A DNA stretch of 35,285 nucleotides from Nocardiopsis quinghaiensis (GTDB lineage Bacteria > Actinomycetota > Actinomycetes > Streptosporangiales > Streptosporangiaceae). A program made the translations under genes and the position numbers. Positions within the stretch are counted from its first letter, which is position 1; each line of letters opens with the position of its first letter. The notes under the pieces are model-generated. The model ran no database searches. It was not told the DNA's origin and worked only from the letters and a program-made list of their open reading frames with translations. Shown here piece by piece: positions 25,290 to 32,285 of this stretch. The stretch spans positions 1 to 35,285 of the forward strand of contig NZ_VWVU01000041.1 in assembly GCF_008638365.1 (NCBI RefSeq), written 5' to 3'.

Positions 25290-26232
25290 TAGACCGGAAC
25301 ACGATGCTGGTGCGCTCATCCTCGGAGTCGTAGTGCAGCGGCACCACGATGTCCGCCGCGGGCCCGTGCTGCTGGAGGTCGCTCAGCAGCACCACACCGG
25401 CTTTCAGGGTCGGGTTGTCCCCGCCGTGGTAAGCCCACCGTGGCGTCATCCGCTGCAACGCGTGCTGGCGGTTGCGGAGTACCACCGCCGCGTAGGGGGC
25501 CGTCAGCACGAACAGGAGGATGGGAAACCAGCGGTACCGACGCTCCCAGGCCGGGCGCGTTGACAAGTCCCCGATGGTCAGGCGCCGGCCTCTGCGCTTG
25601 ATGCCCGGGGTGTAGGTGGCATAGCACTGGTAGGCGTTGATCTTGTCCACCAGGCGGTGCACGGGCATGGTCGCCCGGTCCACCTCGATGAAGTACGACA
25701 GGTCCCACTGGGAGCTGCCTTCGACGTGGACGTAGTCCAGGACGGCGTCGGTGATCAGTGTGGAGTCCTTGAACGACTTGCCGCTGCGGTAGCGGTGGGC
25801 GACTTCCGGTGTCCAGCTAAGCGGGCCCAGCGAACGTCCGTGGCGGCGGCCGTGCTCGAGGAAGGCCAGCCCGGTCTCGACGACGGCCAGGGCGTGCTGC
25901 TGCAGCGGTCCTTGGGCGCGGGAAGCGTCCATCTGGTAGCTCCGCTCGGGCGCCCCGCCGTGGGCGTGCGCCAGCTCCGTGCCGGCCTGGGTGGTGAACC
26001 AGACGTGGTCCCGGCCCTGGGGGCGGAAGACACGGTCCACGAGTCCGTCGGTGCGAAGTTGGGCGAGAGCCTTGCGGAGGTAGTGCGGATGGGCGGCCTG
26101 GGGTTGGATCAAGCGTTTGAGCTGTGAAGTGGTGGCGAGTCGGTGATGGGTGAGGTTGATCAGGATCTTGGTTTTGAGCGGGGTCAAGTGGATGTGCTCA
26201 GGTGCGGGGGCGGGATGTGCTCGTGAAGGCAT
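25279..26232 (-). CDS. Replic_Relax-type (replication-relaxation) protein
   Basis: A 317-residue protein that resembles the replication-relaxation family found on Gram-positive plasmids and integrative elements. The N-terminal winged helix is clear (LINLTHHRLATTSQLKRLIQ, then LRKALAQLRTDGLVDRVF). The core has LITDAVLDYV and FIEVDRATMPVHRLVDKINA (EVDRAT at 183-188), the conserved acidic strand of the family. It has a moderately hydrophobic stretch (WFPILLFVLTAPYAAVVL) that is probably a buried strand. The ATG at 26232 has AGGA upstream. Iteron-like repeats flank the 3' end and a long palindrome lies 66 nt upstream, fitting a replication or regulatory role. Confidence 0.75.
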   Translation of the reverse strand: MPSRAHPAPAPEHIHLTPLKTKILINLTHHRLATTSQLKRLIQPQAAHPHYLRKALAQLRTDGLVDRVFRPQGRDHVWFTTQAGTELAHAHGGAPERSYQMDASRAQGPLQQHALAVVETGLAFLEHGRRHGRSLGPLSWTPEVAHRYRSGKSFKDSTLITDAVLDYVHVEGSSQWDLSYFIEVDRATMPVHRLVDKINAYQCYATYTPGIKRRGRRLTIGDLSTRPAWERRYRWFPILLFVLTAPYAAVVLRNRQHALQRMTPRWAYHGGDNPTLKAGVVLLSDLQQHGPAADIVVPLHYDSEDERTSIVFRSSGD

Positions 26233-26297
26233 GAGGTCCTGTCTGTCGAGTTGGAACCAACAGAGAGGTGCGCGAAGAGGTGGGGAAGGAGTGAGTG

Positions 26298-26335
26298 TCT
26301 TCTACTCATCCACCTGGAGGTGGATGAGTAGAAGA
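26298..26335. repeat. 38-nt perfect palindrome upstream of the Replic_Relax-type gene
   Basis: Eighteen-base perfect arms (left arm TCTTCTACTCATCCACCT) flank a 2-nt centre. It is 66 nt upstream of the start at 26232. There is no following T-run and the stem is not especially GC-rich, so an operator or origin structure is more likely than a terminator. The function is inferred. Confidence 0.65.
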
Positions 26336-26655
26336 TGTCGCCTTGTTGCCGACAGAGCTGCAAGCCTGACTCTGTAGGAGGTGCGGGCTTCTAAGCCCGG
26401 AAGAGTGGTTCACCCCTCTGCGAACCCCTCCGGGAGCTGCTCTGCGAGCCTGCCTACGAGTCCTGTCGGCAATACCGTCGTCCTGGCTCTCTCCCCGCTC
26501 TCCGAACTCCCCTATCAGCAAGGGGAAGCCCAGACGGAGCCAGCTTGTGACACCCCTGTTTGCCAGACACGAAGGCAGGTTTGCCGGGTGGACAGAGAGG
26601 ACTGCCGAACCCGGCTGCCCCCAATGGCTAGCTTCGCTTCTCCCGGTTCCTCCAA
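26336..26655. other. Gene-free stretch in the element
   Basis: About 320 nt with no credible gene. It contains one small hairpin (CGGGCTT-CT-AAGCCCG, 26384-26399). Together with the adjacent palindrome it may form the promoter/origin region of the replication gene. No promoter hexamers are convincing. Confidence 0.4.
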
Positions 26656-26704
26656 AACGCGGAAGACGGCGGTGAGCCACGTTGGCACCGCCGTCTTCCG
26701 CGTT
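26656..26704 (-). terminator. Terminator of the regulator-glycosyltransferase operon
   Basis: Perfect 19-bp arms (AACGCGGAAGACGGCGGTG and its complement) with an 11-nt loop, beginning 5 nt past the glycosyltransferase stop and followed on the minus strand by TTTT. It is a classic intrinsic terminator. Confidence 0.9.
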
Positions 26705-26709
26705 ATCGA

Positions 26710-27465
26710 TCAGGACGCCTCGAAGCGCCAACCCGTTTCCGCGAGGGCTCGCGCCCGCGCCTCCACAACGGCCATACGCGTCACCCTCTCGTCTTCGTTG
26801 ACGTGCGAGGCTGCTGCCGTGACCTGGCCGGGCCACTTGCGGTAGAGAAGCCCCGTCTCAGATGTGAACCAGCCACGGCTCACACTGTCCAGCGCGAGAA
26901 GGAGCCCTGTGTCCTCGGATGCGGGCAGAGCCATCCACCCGCCCAGAGCCAAGAGCAGGTCGCGGCGTACGCACAGCGTGGCCGGGTGCACCGGTGCCCG
27001 GAAGTCGTGTGCCTTCCAGAAGTCGAAGACGGCGCCGGCCCCGATCGGCCCCTCCGTCGGATCCCCCTCGAATCCGACCGTGGATCCGTCGGGCATGAGG
27101 TCGAGAACTCGCGAGGTGGCCCAGCTGATCCCGGCCATGTCTGTCAGAGCCTTGATGTCCCGAGCGAGCGCGCCCGGTGTCAGCTGGTCGTCGGCATCCA
27201 GCACCTTGACGAAGTCGCCCTCCGCCCGAGGCAGCGCCATGGTGCGCGCCATTCCGGCGCGGCCCGGCCGTCCCTGGCCGAAGCTGATGCGCGGGTCGTC
27301 CGGGAGGTGGGGCTTGACGTCGTCGGTCTCCCCGTCTTCCTGGATGACCCACTGCCAGTCCCAGCCGTCGGGGAGCTGCTGTTTCGACAGCGACTTGTAC
27401 GCGTCGGGCAGGAACCGGGCACTGGGGGCATGCACCGCCGTAATGACGGAGATGAGCCTTGTCAC
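26710..27465 (-). CDS. Family 2 glycosyltransferase
   Basis: A 251-residue GT-A fold glycosyltransferase of family GT2. It starts with LISVITAVHAPSARFLPDAY (nucleotide-binding strand). The metal-binding DxD-like motif is VLDADDQLTPGAL, and further C-terminal it has GGWMALPASEDTGLLLAL (the ED general-base motif of GT2 enzymes). The GTG at 27463-27465 begins 2 nt after the regulator stop, implying translational coupling; upstream in-frame starts lie inside the regulator gene. Donor and acceptor are unknown. A glycosyltransferase tied to an ICE regulator could modify the cell surface in carriers, for example for entry exclusion, but that is inference. Confidence 0.85.
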   Translation of the reverse strand: MTRLISVITAVHAPSARFLPDAYKSLSKQQLPDGWDWQWVIQEDGETDDVKPHLPDDPRISFGQGRPGRAGMARTMALPRAEGDFVKVLDADDQLTPGALARDIKALTDMAGISWATSRVLDLMPDGSTVGFEGDPTEGPIGAGAVFDFWKAHDFRAPVHPATLCVRRDLLLALGGWMALPASEDTGLLLALDSVSRGWFTSETGLLYRKWPGQVTAAASHVNEDERVTRMAVVEARARALAETGWRFEAS

Positions 27466-27467
27466 GG

Positions 27468-28277
27468 CTACCACCGCGTCAACTGGGTCGTGAAGAGAGC
27501 CTCTGTGCGGTCGCCGGGGAGAATGACCTCGGACCAGTCCACGACCCGGTCGTCCGTGTCGATGGATGTCTTCTGGAGAACCATCACGGCGACGCCCACA
27601 CTCAACTCCAGCTCCTCTGCTTCTTCGAATGTCGGGGGACGCGCGGTGATGCGCTCTTCGACGCGATCTACCTCGATACCAACGGTGTGGAGCTGGCTCT
27701 GTGTGCCCCCAGGCCATGGTTCCTTAGTGTCGTCAAGCAGGTCCGGGTTGGACGCCACCAGCTCATGGATCAGGTACGAGCGCACCAGGTTGAACGGCGC
27801 GTGCTCGTCCCTGTGGCGGGTGCGGTAGACGCGTTCCACCAGCTTGGTTCCCACCGGTACTCGGAGGACCTTCGCCAAGGCACCGTCAGCTTTCACCTCC
27901 GTGTATGCGGCGCTGAACACGAGGTCGTCCATCGTCAGGCCGGTGTCCCGTTCGGTGGCGCCGGTTGACCCCCGCTCCTCCGCTTCTACCTGGACTCGGT
28001 CCTTCTCCCACTGGTGACGCTCGTTGGTACGAACCACCAGGCGGCGCGGTTTGCGGACGAAGTTGCCCCGGCCGTGCTGCTTCTCGATCAGTCCCTCTGC
28101 CTGCAACTGCGCCAAGGCCTGCCGCACTGTCGGCAGGCCCTTCGAGTAGCGCTTTGCCAGCTTCGTTTCCGCAGGCAGCTTGTCCCCCGGCTCTAGCTCA
28201 CCCGCGCGGATCGACTGCCGCAGGTCATCCGCGATGCGCTCGTACGCCTTGCCCGTGACCATCTGGTGCTCACCCAT
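27468..28277 (-). CDS. GntR-family regulator with UTRA domain, KorSA-like
   Basis: A 269-residue regulator. The N-terminal GntR winged helix (YERIADDLRQSIRAGELEPG, then KRYSKGLPTVRQALAQLQAEG and HGRGNFV) covers residues 11-75. A UTRA effector domain follows (about 110-262, ending DWSEVILPGDRTEALF). Such proteins (KorSA in pSAM2) repress transfer and replication genes of actinomycete integrative elements. The start at 28275-28277 has AAGG immediately upstream; an in-frame ATG five codons later is an alternative. It is divergent from the transfer genes, with palindromic operators in the spacer, and is co-transcribed with the glycosyltransferase. Confidence 0.88.
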   Translation of the reverse strand: MGEHQMVTGKAYERIADDLRQSIRAGELEPGDKLPAETKLAKRYSKGLPTVRQALAQLQAEGLIEKQHGRGNFVRKPRRLVVRTNERHQWEKDRVQVEAEERGSTGATERDTGLTMDDLVFSAAYTEVKADGALAKVLRVPVGTKLVERVYRTRHRDEHAPFNLVRSYLIHELVASNPDLLDDTKEPWPGGTQSQLHTVGIEVDRVEERITARPPTFEEAEELELSVGVAVMVLQKTSIDTDDRVVDWSEVILPGDRTEALFTTQLTRW

Positions 28278-28302
28278 CCTTCGTTGACACGCACAGCCTA
28301 GT

Positions 28303-28369
28303 CCTCAAGAGGTGTTGACAACCGGCCGAGTCACAGTCATAGTTACATCAACTCCTCAAGAGGAGTTGA
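28303..28369. promoter_or_regulatory. Two related inverted-repeat operators of the GntR regulator
   Basis: A perfect site at 28348-28369 has 10-bp arms TCAACTCCTC and GAGGAGTTGA with centre AA. A degenerate second site at about 28298-28319 shares CCTCAAGAGG and the right arm GAGGTGTTGA (one mismatch). Both lie in the divergent spacer between the regulator and the rightward genes. A TTGACA hexamer (28315-28320) overlaps the second site and has CATAGT 18 nt later, a possible rightward promoter that a bound regulator would block. Confidence 0.7.
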
Positions 28370-28715
28370 GGACAGCATCTCTTTCAAGCGGTGTCGTTCT
28401 CGATTCATTCCCGTGTTTGGCAGCGACCTCCGCATCACCACAGGTGAGGCATATGGAAGCCCAAAGCACACGAGCTTTGAGAACTCAACAGCGCGCTTTG
28501 CCCCGACCCCACCCCGAGCAGACAAGGGGCGGCGAAGGGAAGACGTGGCCACGGCACCCCGATAAGGGTGCGCCGCCCCAGCAAGAGCAGGGGCCGCATG
28601 GCATGGCCGCGCCGCACCCCAGGGGTGCCTGTCCGGTCCCAGCTGCTGGCACAACACGGCAGGCGGGACCGGGCGGGGACCACCCGGGTCCACACCCACA
28701 CAGGAAGGGGCCGAC
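28370..28715. other. Long structured leader ahead of the rightward transfer genes
   Basis: No gene is credible in these 346 nt. The second half is strongly structured: GGGGCGGCG (28526-28534) pairs with CGCCGCCCC (28571-28579), an inner hairpin GCACCC/GGGTGC is at 28554-28571, and further GGTCCC/GGGACC pairs occur near 28640-28675. It ends with GGAAGGGG ahead of the ATG at 28716. It may be a regulated 5' leader or a site for transfer. Confidence 0.45.
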
Positions 28716-28862
28716 ATGGCCAAGGAGAAGAAGAACGTCCAGTCGATCGAGACGAAGGACGGGGTCACCGTCATCACCTACGAGGACGGATCCACCGAGG
28801 TCCAGCACGGTGGCGGCGTCGTCCAGGCCGGGACCATCTCCGGCGGAATCCACTTCGGCTGA
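28716..28862 (+). CDS. 48-residue small protein, hypothetical
   Basis: A short gene starting at an ATG with GGAAGGGG upstream. The protein has a Lys-rich start (MAKEKKNVQS) followed by strand-like segments: GVTVITYEDGSTEVQHGGG and a glycine-rich end. The central TY-x-DG-S/T-TE-like pattern recurs in the next gene, so the two look like related small proteins. It is the first gene of the rightward cluster. No family is recognised. Confidence 0.65.
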   Translation: MAKEKKNVQSIETKDGVTVITYEDGSTEVQHGGGVVQAGTISGGIHFG

Positions 28863-28916
28863 CCCGAACCGAGCAGCACACCCACCAGGCAACACGAACC
28901 TCAGGAGAGGGACGAG

Positions 28917-29102
28917 ATGGACAAGAAGTTCGCCAAGTACCTGAAGGACGAGCTCAACCGCCAGGACGAGAACGAGCGTAAGGGCCGCAAGATGACCGGC
29001 CAGAAGATCGACTCCCAGGGCTTCACGACCCGCACCTACAGCGACGGCACGACCGAGATCGGCGGCGGTCACCGCGGCTGGATCTCCGACGCCGACCTGT
29101 AG
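28917..29102 (+). CDS. 61-residue small protein, related to the preceding one
   Basis: Starts at an ATG preceded by AGGAGAGGG. The N-terminal half is a charged helix (DKKFAKYLKDELNRQDENER) and the C-terminal half repeats the pattern of the preceding gene: GFTTRTYSDGTTEIGGGHRG. It is 54 nt downstream of that gene on the same strand and probably co-transcribed. Function unknown; the charged helix plus beta-hairpin layout might suit a small DNA- or protein-binding regulator. Confidence 0.65.
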   Translation: MDKKFAKYLKDELNRQDENERKGRKMTGQKIDSQGFTTRTYSDGTTEIGGGHRGWISDADL

Positions 29103-29124
29103 CCAGTCCGACCCCACACACCGA

Positions 29125-29158
29125 GGGGCCGCCTCACTTTCCACGGCGCGGCGGCCCC
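29125..29158 (+). repeat. Leader hairpin A (before the 188-residue membrane protein gene)
   Basis: The 9-bp stem GGGGCCGCC/GGCGGCCCC has a 16-nt loop beginning TCAC. It is followed by CTCACC and an AGAGAGG ribosome binding site ahead of the ATG at 29196. It is similar in layout to hairpins at 32811 and 33437. Confidence 0.55.
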
Positions 29159-29195
29159 CGGCCCTCACCTGAACGAGCAGAGAGGTTCTTCCATC

Positions 29196-29762
29196 ATGCC
29201 CCAGGCCGACGCTGTCGTCTTCGCCGTGCTAACCGCCGCCAGCTACCCGGCGCACCTGCTGGCCGACCACCCCTTCCAATCCTCCGCCTGGGCCGCCGCC
29301 AAGGGCGGCTGCGACCACGCGGGCCGGATGGCGTGCACCAAGCACGTAGCGGTCGTGGTCGCCTTCCAGGCCGCCGCCGTCCTGGCGGTGGTCGCGGTGA
29401 CCGGGCTGAGCGTTCACCCCCTGGCCGTTGCGGCCGGGCTGGCGCTCACCGCCTGGTCCCACTGGTGGTTCGACCGGCGCTTCACCGCCGCCGGCCTCTA
29501 CCGCGCGATCGGCAAGTCCGGGTTCGCCGCCCTCGGGGCACCGCGCCCCGGCCACGACGACGCCCCGCACCTGGGCACGGGCGCGTACCGGATGGACCAG
29601 GACTGGCACACGCTCTGGATCGCGATCAGCGCCCTGGTGATGGCCTCGTCCGGGCTGATGCTCACCGTGCTCTTCGCCCTGGCCGTGATGCTCATGGTCG
29701 CCGCGATCCTCGCCTCCCGTCACGGACGGCGCCGATTCGCCCGCCAGCCCCAGAGCGCCTGA
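29196..29762 (+). CDS. Membrane protein, DUF3307-like
   Basis: A 188-residue protein with about four hydrophobic helices. The N-terminal pattern HLLADHPFQSSAWAAAKGG followed by a conserved H (CTKHVAVVVAFQAAAV) resembles DUF3307 membrane proteins, which have H-x-L-x-D...Q...K and a later His. The loop GAPRPGHDDAPHLGTGAYRM is His/Asp-rich, and WHTLWIAISALVMASSG starts the last helix pair. The ATG at 29196 has AGAGAGG upstream. Genes of this sort are common on actinomycete elements, but their role is not known to me. Confidence 0.7.
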   Translation: MPQADAVVFAVLTAASYPAHLLADHPFQSSAWAAAKGGCDHAGRMACTKHVAVVVAFQAAAVLAVVAVTGLSVHPLAVAAGLALTAWSHWWFDRRFTAAGLYRAIGKSGFAALGAPRPGHDDAPHLGTGAYRMDQDWHTLWIAISALVMASSGLMLTVLFALAVMLMVAAILASRHGRRRFARQPQSA

Positions 29763-29763
29763 G

Positions 29764-29819
29764 GGCGTGTGGCGCCTATCCCGCCCCGGTTCTGGGGGCG
29801 GGTGTGGGGGACACACGCC
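29764..29819 (+). repeat. Compound hairpin in the 29762-29851 spacer
   Basis: The outer stem GGCGTGT (29764-29770)/ACACGCC (29813-29819) encloses a stem CCCGCCCC (29780-29787)/GGGGCGGG (29795-29802). It starts directly after the stop of the membrane protein gene and ends 31 nt ahead of the next ATG, as a terminator/attenuator or leader structure. Confidence 0.55.
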
Positions 29820-29850
29820 CCGCTTCGCCTGTGCCGAAAGGGATCACCTG

Positions 29851-30180
29851 ATGAAGGTCACCGAGACCCTGTCCGTCCGTCCGATGCCCGTCGCCGACGC
29901 CGACTTGGTCGACATCGTCGCCACGGCCGAGATGGCGTCCACCAACAGCAGGATCGTGCTCGACTCGCGGCTGTGCCGGGCCGGGGCGATGTTGCAAATC
30001 CACCCTCACTTCCGCTCCGAGGCCCGCGACCTGGTCACGGCCGCTGGATACACCACCCGCTTGGTCCAGGGCCGCCTTGTGGTCACCGGCGCGATCGACC
30101 AGCTCGCTCTGCTGCGGGCCGAGCGCGACCGACTCACCGCCGAGATCGACCGCCTGGAGACCGAGCAGCTCAGCGCCTGA
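29851..30180 (+). CDS. 109-residue hypothetical protein with C-terminal coiled coil
   Basis: The ATG at 29851 has GAAAGGGA upstream. The first 80 residues are mixed (ADLVDIVATAEMASTNSRIV, then FRSEARDLVTAAGYTTRLVQ) and the end is a heptad-rich helix (LALLRAERDRLTAEIDRLET) likely to form a coiled coil. No family is recognised. It lies between two GC-rich hairpins and may be its own transcription or translation unit. Confidence 0.65.
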   Translation: MKVTETLSVRPMPVADADLVDIVATAEMASTNSRIVLDSRLCRAGAMLQIHPHFRSEARDLVTAAGYTTRLVQGRLVVTGAIDQLALLRAERDRLTAEIDRLETEQLSA

Positions 30181-30207
30181 ACACCGCGCTGTTCCCACCG
30201 ACGACGA

Positions 30208-30240
30208 AGGCCTCCGCGGGATTGCGCCCCGCGGAGGCCT
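30208..30240 (+). terminator. Hairpin ahead of the overlapping-gene operon
   Basis: A perfect 13-bp stem AGGCCTCCGCGGG/CCCGCGGAGGCCT with a 7-nt loop lies 28 nt past the preceding stop and 36 nt before the next ATG, which has GAGAGGA upstream. It may terminate or attenuate. Confidence 0.6.
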
Positions 30241-30276
30241 CCTTACCGAGACCACCCCGTTGAGAGGACTGTCCCG

Positions 30277-30522
30277 ATGCCGACCATTCTGCCGTTCCCG
30301 AGCGCCACCCAAACCCCCGCCCCGGCCCTGGAGGAGCTGACCGGCCTGCTGGGAGACCCCGAATTGGCTAGTGAGCTGTTCGCCCCGTTCCTGCCCGGTG
30401 AGACCTGGGAGGCCTACGCCGCCCGCCGTACTGCCGCCGCCGACATCCTCGCGGACCTGGTCGGCGACCTGCCCGCCCCGGACGGCGCCCCGTCCGCCCT
30501 GGCCGTGAGGAGCGCCGCCTGA
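30277..30522 (+). CDS. 81-residue hypothetical protein
   Basis: A small soluble acidic protein beginning MPTILPFPSATQ, with helical segments LEELTGLLGDPELASELFAP and TWEAYAARRTAAADILADLV. GAGAGGA precedes the ATG. Its stop TGA shares one base with the next ATG (TGATG), so it opens a chain of overlapping genes. No family is recognised; it is likely a small accessory protein of the transfer module. Confidence 0.65.
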   Translation: MPTILPFPSATQTPAPALEELTGLLGDPELASELFAPFLPGETWEAYAARRTAAADILADLVGDLPAPDGAPSALAVRSAA

Positions 30523-30704
30523 TGGAGCCGCTCGTCTACGCCGCCGCCGGGGTGCTGCTGGGCGTCCTGGCCGTCACTGTCATCGCCCGTATCCGCCGCA
30601 CCACACGTCGTGTCCGTGCCACGCTCCGGCGCTGGCGTCGCACCCGGTTGACCCTCACTCACGCCCCGCGCAAGACCACGGCCCGGAAGGGGGCCCGGCG
30701 ATGA
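30522..30704 (+). CDS. 60-residue membrane-anchored basic protein
   Basis: One N-terminal membrane helix (LVYAAAGVLLGVLAVTVIAR) is followed by a very basic tail (RRTTRRVRATLRRWRRTRLT) on the cytoplasmic side. The ATG overlaps the preceding stop (TGATG) and the stop overlaps the next start (ATGA), implying coupled translation. It resembles in size and layout the small Spd-type spread proteins of actinomycete plasmids, but there is no family match I can name. Confidence 0.65.
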   Translation: MEPLVYAAAGVLLGVLAVTVIARIRRTTRRVRATLRRWRRTRLTLTHAPRKTTARKGARR

Positions 30705-30853
30705 ACCTGCTGCTGACGCTCGTGCTCATGACGTTCGCCCTGGCCCTGGTCGTGCTGCTGCTGCGTCACCTGACCGGTGGCCTGCTGCCCGAGCAGGAGA
30801 GCGACCTGGCGTTCCTGCGCAACCGCAGGGCGAGGAAGGAGGCCAGGCGGTGA
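30701..30853 (+). CDS. 50-residue single-helix membrane protein
   Basis: The sequence begins MNLLLTLVLMTFALALVVLL, one membrane helix, and ends with a charged tail (QESDLAFLRNRRARKEARR). It overlaps the preceding gene by 4 nt (ATGA) and the next by 4 nt (GTGA). Its place in a run of tightly overlapped genes is the main support; by size alone it would be doubtful. Confidence 0.6.
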   Translation: MNLLLTLVLMTFALALVVLLLRHLTGGLLPEQESDLAFLRNRRARKEARR

Positions 30854-31047
30854 CCACCGTGCACAGTATCCAGACGGTCGGCTTCCTGTCCGTCCTGCTC
30901 ACTCTGCTCTTGGTCCTGGCGGTGGCGCTGCTGCGGTTGGCCGCACTGCCGCTGGCCTGCGCCGTCCTGGTCTTGGACGGGGCCGCCGACTTGGCCTCGC
31001 GCCCGCTGTCCCTGCCCGCTCCGGTTCCGCAGGAGGAAGCACGATGA
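30850..31047 (+). CDS. 65-residue membrane protein
   Basis: Starts at a GTG that overlaps the preceding stop (GTGA) and ends with a TGA overlapping the next ATG (ATGA). One long or two short hydrophobic helices (VGFLSVLLTLLLVLAVALLR, then LAALPLACAVLVLDGAADLA) are followed by a Pro-rich end. It is a small membrane protein of the transfer cluster; function not recognised. Confidence 0.62.
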   Translation: MTTVHSIQTVGFLSVLLTLLLVLAVALLRLAALPLACAVLVLDGAADLASRPLSLPAPVPQEEAR

Positions 31048-32285
31048 AGTTCCTCAACCGTCGCGGTGGCGATGTCCTGGACGTGGCCGCCGATGTCACC
31101 CGCCAGGTCGACCAGGCCCGCAGCTTGGTCAGCATCAGCGACCAGTACCTGCTCAACGACCCGCGCACCAACCCGGCCACCCGGGGCCACGCCGACGCCC
31201 TGCGCACCCAGCAGCAGCGCGACGCCCTGGACGCCGAGCACAAGCGCGAGCTGCGACGCACCCGCGTCTCCGACGCCCGCGCCGCCGCTGCCGAGAAGAC
31301 TCTCGAAGCGATCCAGGCCGCGCGGGACACCACGTCCCCCGGGCGGGCCGTGGCCGAACTGACCCTGACCCGGTCGCGGTACATGATCGGCTGCCTGGTG
31401 CTGTCGGTCCTGCTCAGTATCGGATCCGGGATGGCCATCGAGGCCTGGCTGCAAGGACGCCCCGGCCAGTCGCCAGCCGGTATGGGCTACCTGGTCGAAG
31501 CCGGGCTCACGATCCTGTCCACCGCGATGATCCTGCTCCGGGGACGTCTGGCCGCCCGCTCAACCGATCTGGAGCCCTGGCAGCGGATCGTGTTCTGGCT
31601 GCTGATCGGAGTGCCGCTGGCGGTCAGCGCTGTTCTGGCCACTCTGGGAAGTCCGATCGGGGCGGTCTGCTCACTCGGGGCGGCGGCCTGGTCGTTGGCC
31701 GCGTACCTGTCCGCCACGAGCCTGTCCACCGCCATCACCGACGCGCTGGCCGACGTCGACGCCGCCGACGAGTCCGAGTTGCGCCGGGTCGCGATGGGAG
31801 ACGGCCAGGACCACGAGGAACCAGCGCGCCCGGCGATCTCCGGTGAGCGGTGGCTGAACGAGCAGGGCGATGTGATGGCCGACCAGATCGCGGCGTTCCT
31901 GGCCGATCACGACGGCCCCGACGACGGTGTGAGCCCGCTCCCGTCCGGCCCGGACCACGACGGTCCGGCCCCGGGCCAGACCGGTATCCCCACCCGTGAG
32001 GAAGTCGCTCAGGCCTGGCGGACCAAGCAGGCTCACAATGCGTCTCGGATTGTGGTTGACCAGCGCGAACACGGCGAGACCGAGACGGGTTCCGACCACG
32101 GTGTGAGCCAGCGAACCCAACCGGCTCACCAGGCCCGCCGCGCGACTGGTGAGCACAACCGCCAGCGCGTCGCGGACTACTGGTACGCCCATCCCGACGC
32201 CACCGCGGCTCAGATCGCGACCGCGCTGGGGTTGGGTGAGTCCACGGTCAAGCGCCACCAGAGCGCGATCCGCAAGGAGCGGTGA
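31044..32285 (+). CDS. 413-residue membrane protein with C-terminal helix-turn-helix
   Basis: A soluble helical N-terminal region (1-110, Ala/Arg-rich, possibly coiled coil around 50-92) is followed by four membrane helices (about 113-135, 148-166, 182-202, 206-224). Then comes a long hydrophilic region with Asp/Gly/Pro-rich linkers. The last 40 residues form a sigma-like HTH (QRVADYWYAHPDATAAQIAT, then GLGESTVKRHQSAIRKE). Membrane anchoring plus a DNA-binding tail in a transfer operon suggests a protein that tethers element DNA at the membrane; this is inference. The ATG at 31044 overlaps the preceding stop; a longer in-frame start lies inside upstream genes. Confidence 0.75.
   Translation: MKFLNRRGGDVLDVAADVTRQVDQARSLVSISDQYLLNDPRTNPATRGHADALRTQQQRDALDAEHKRELRRTRVSDARAAAAEKTLEAIQAARDTTSPGRAVAELTLTRSRYMIGCLVLSVLLSIGSGMAIEAWLQGRPGQSPAGMGYLVEAGLTILSTAMILLRGRLAARSTDLEPWQRIVFWLLIGVPLAVSAVLATLGSPIGAVCSLGAAAWSLAAYLSATSLSTAITDALADVDAADESELRRVAMGDGQDHEEPARPAISGERWLNEQGDVMADQIAAFLADHDGPDDGVSPLPSGPDHDGPAPGQTGIPTREEVAQAWRTKQAHNASRIVVDQREHGETETGSDHGVSQRTQPAHQARRATGEHNRQRVADYWYAHPDATAAQIATALGLGESTVKRHQSAIRKER

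Noticed and set aside
25089..25319. A 76-codon minus-strand frame over the repeat array
   Set aside because: Its Ala/Glu-rich residues come from translating the 9-mer repeats; it overlaps the end of the Replic_Relax-type gene and has no homology I recognise.
26381..26845. A 154-codon plus-strand frame
   Set aside because: It runs through the operon terminator hairpin and antisense to the glycosyltransferase; no ribosome binding site or domain.
28312..28944. A 210-codon plus-strand frame ahead of the transfer genes
   Set aside because: It overlaps the operators and two small genes with good ribosome binding sites, and its composition is that of a shadow frame.
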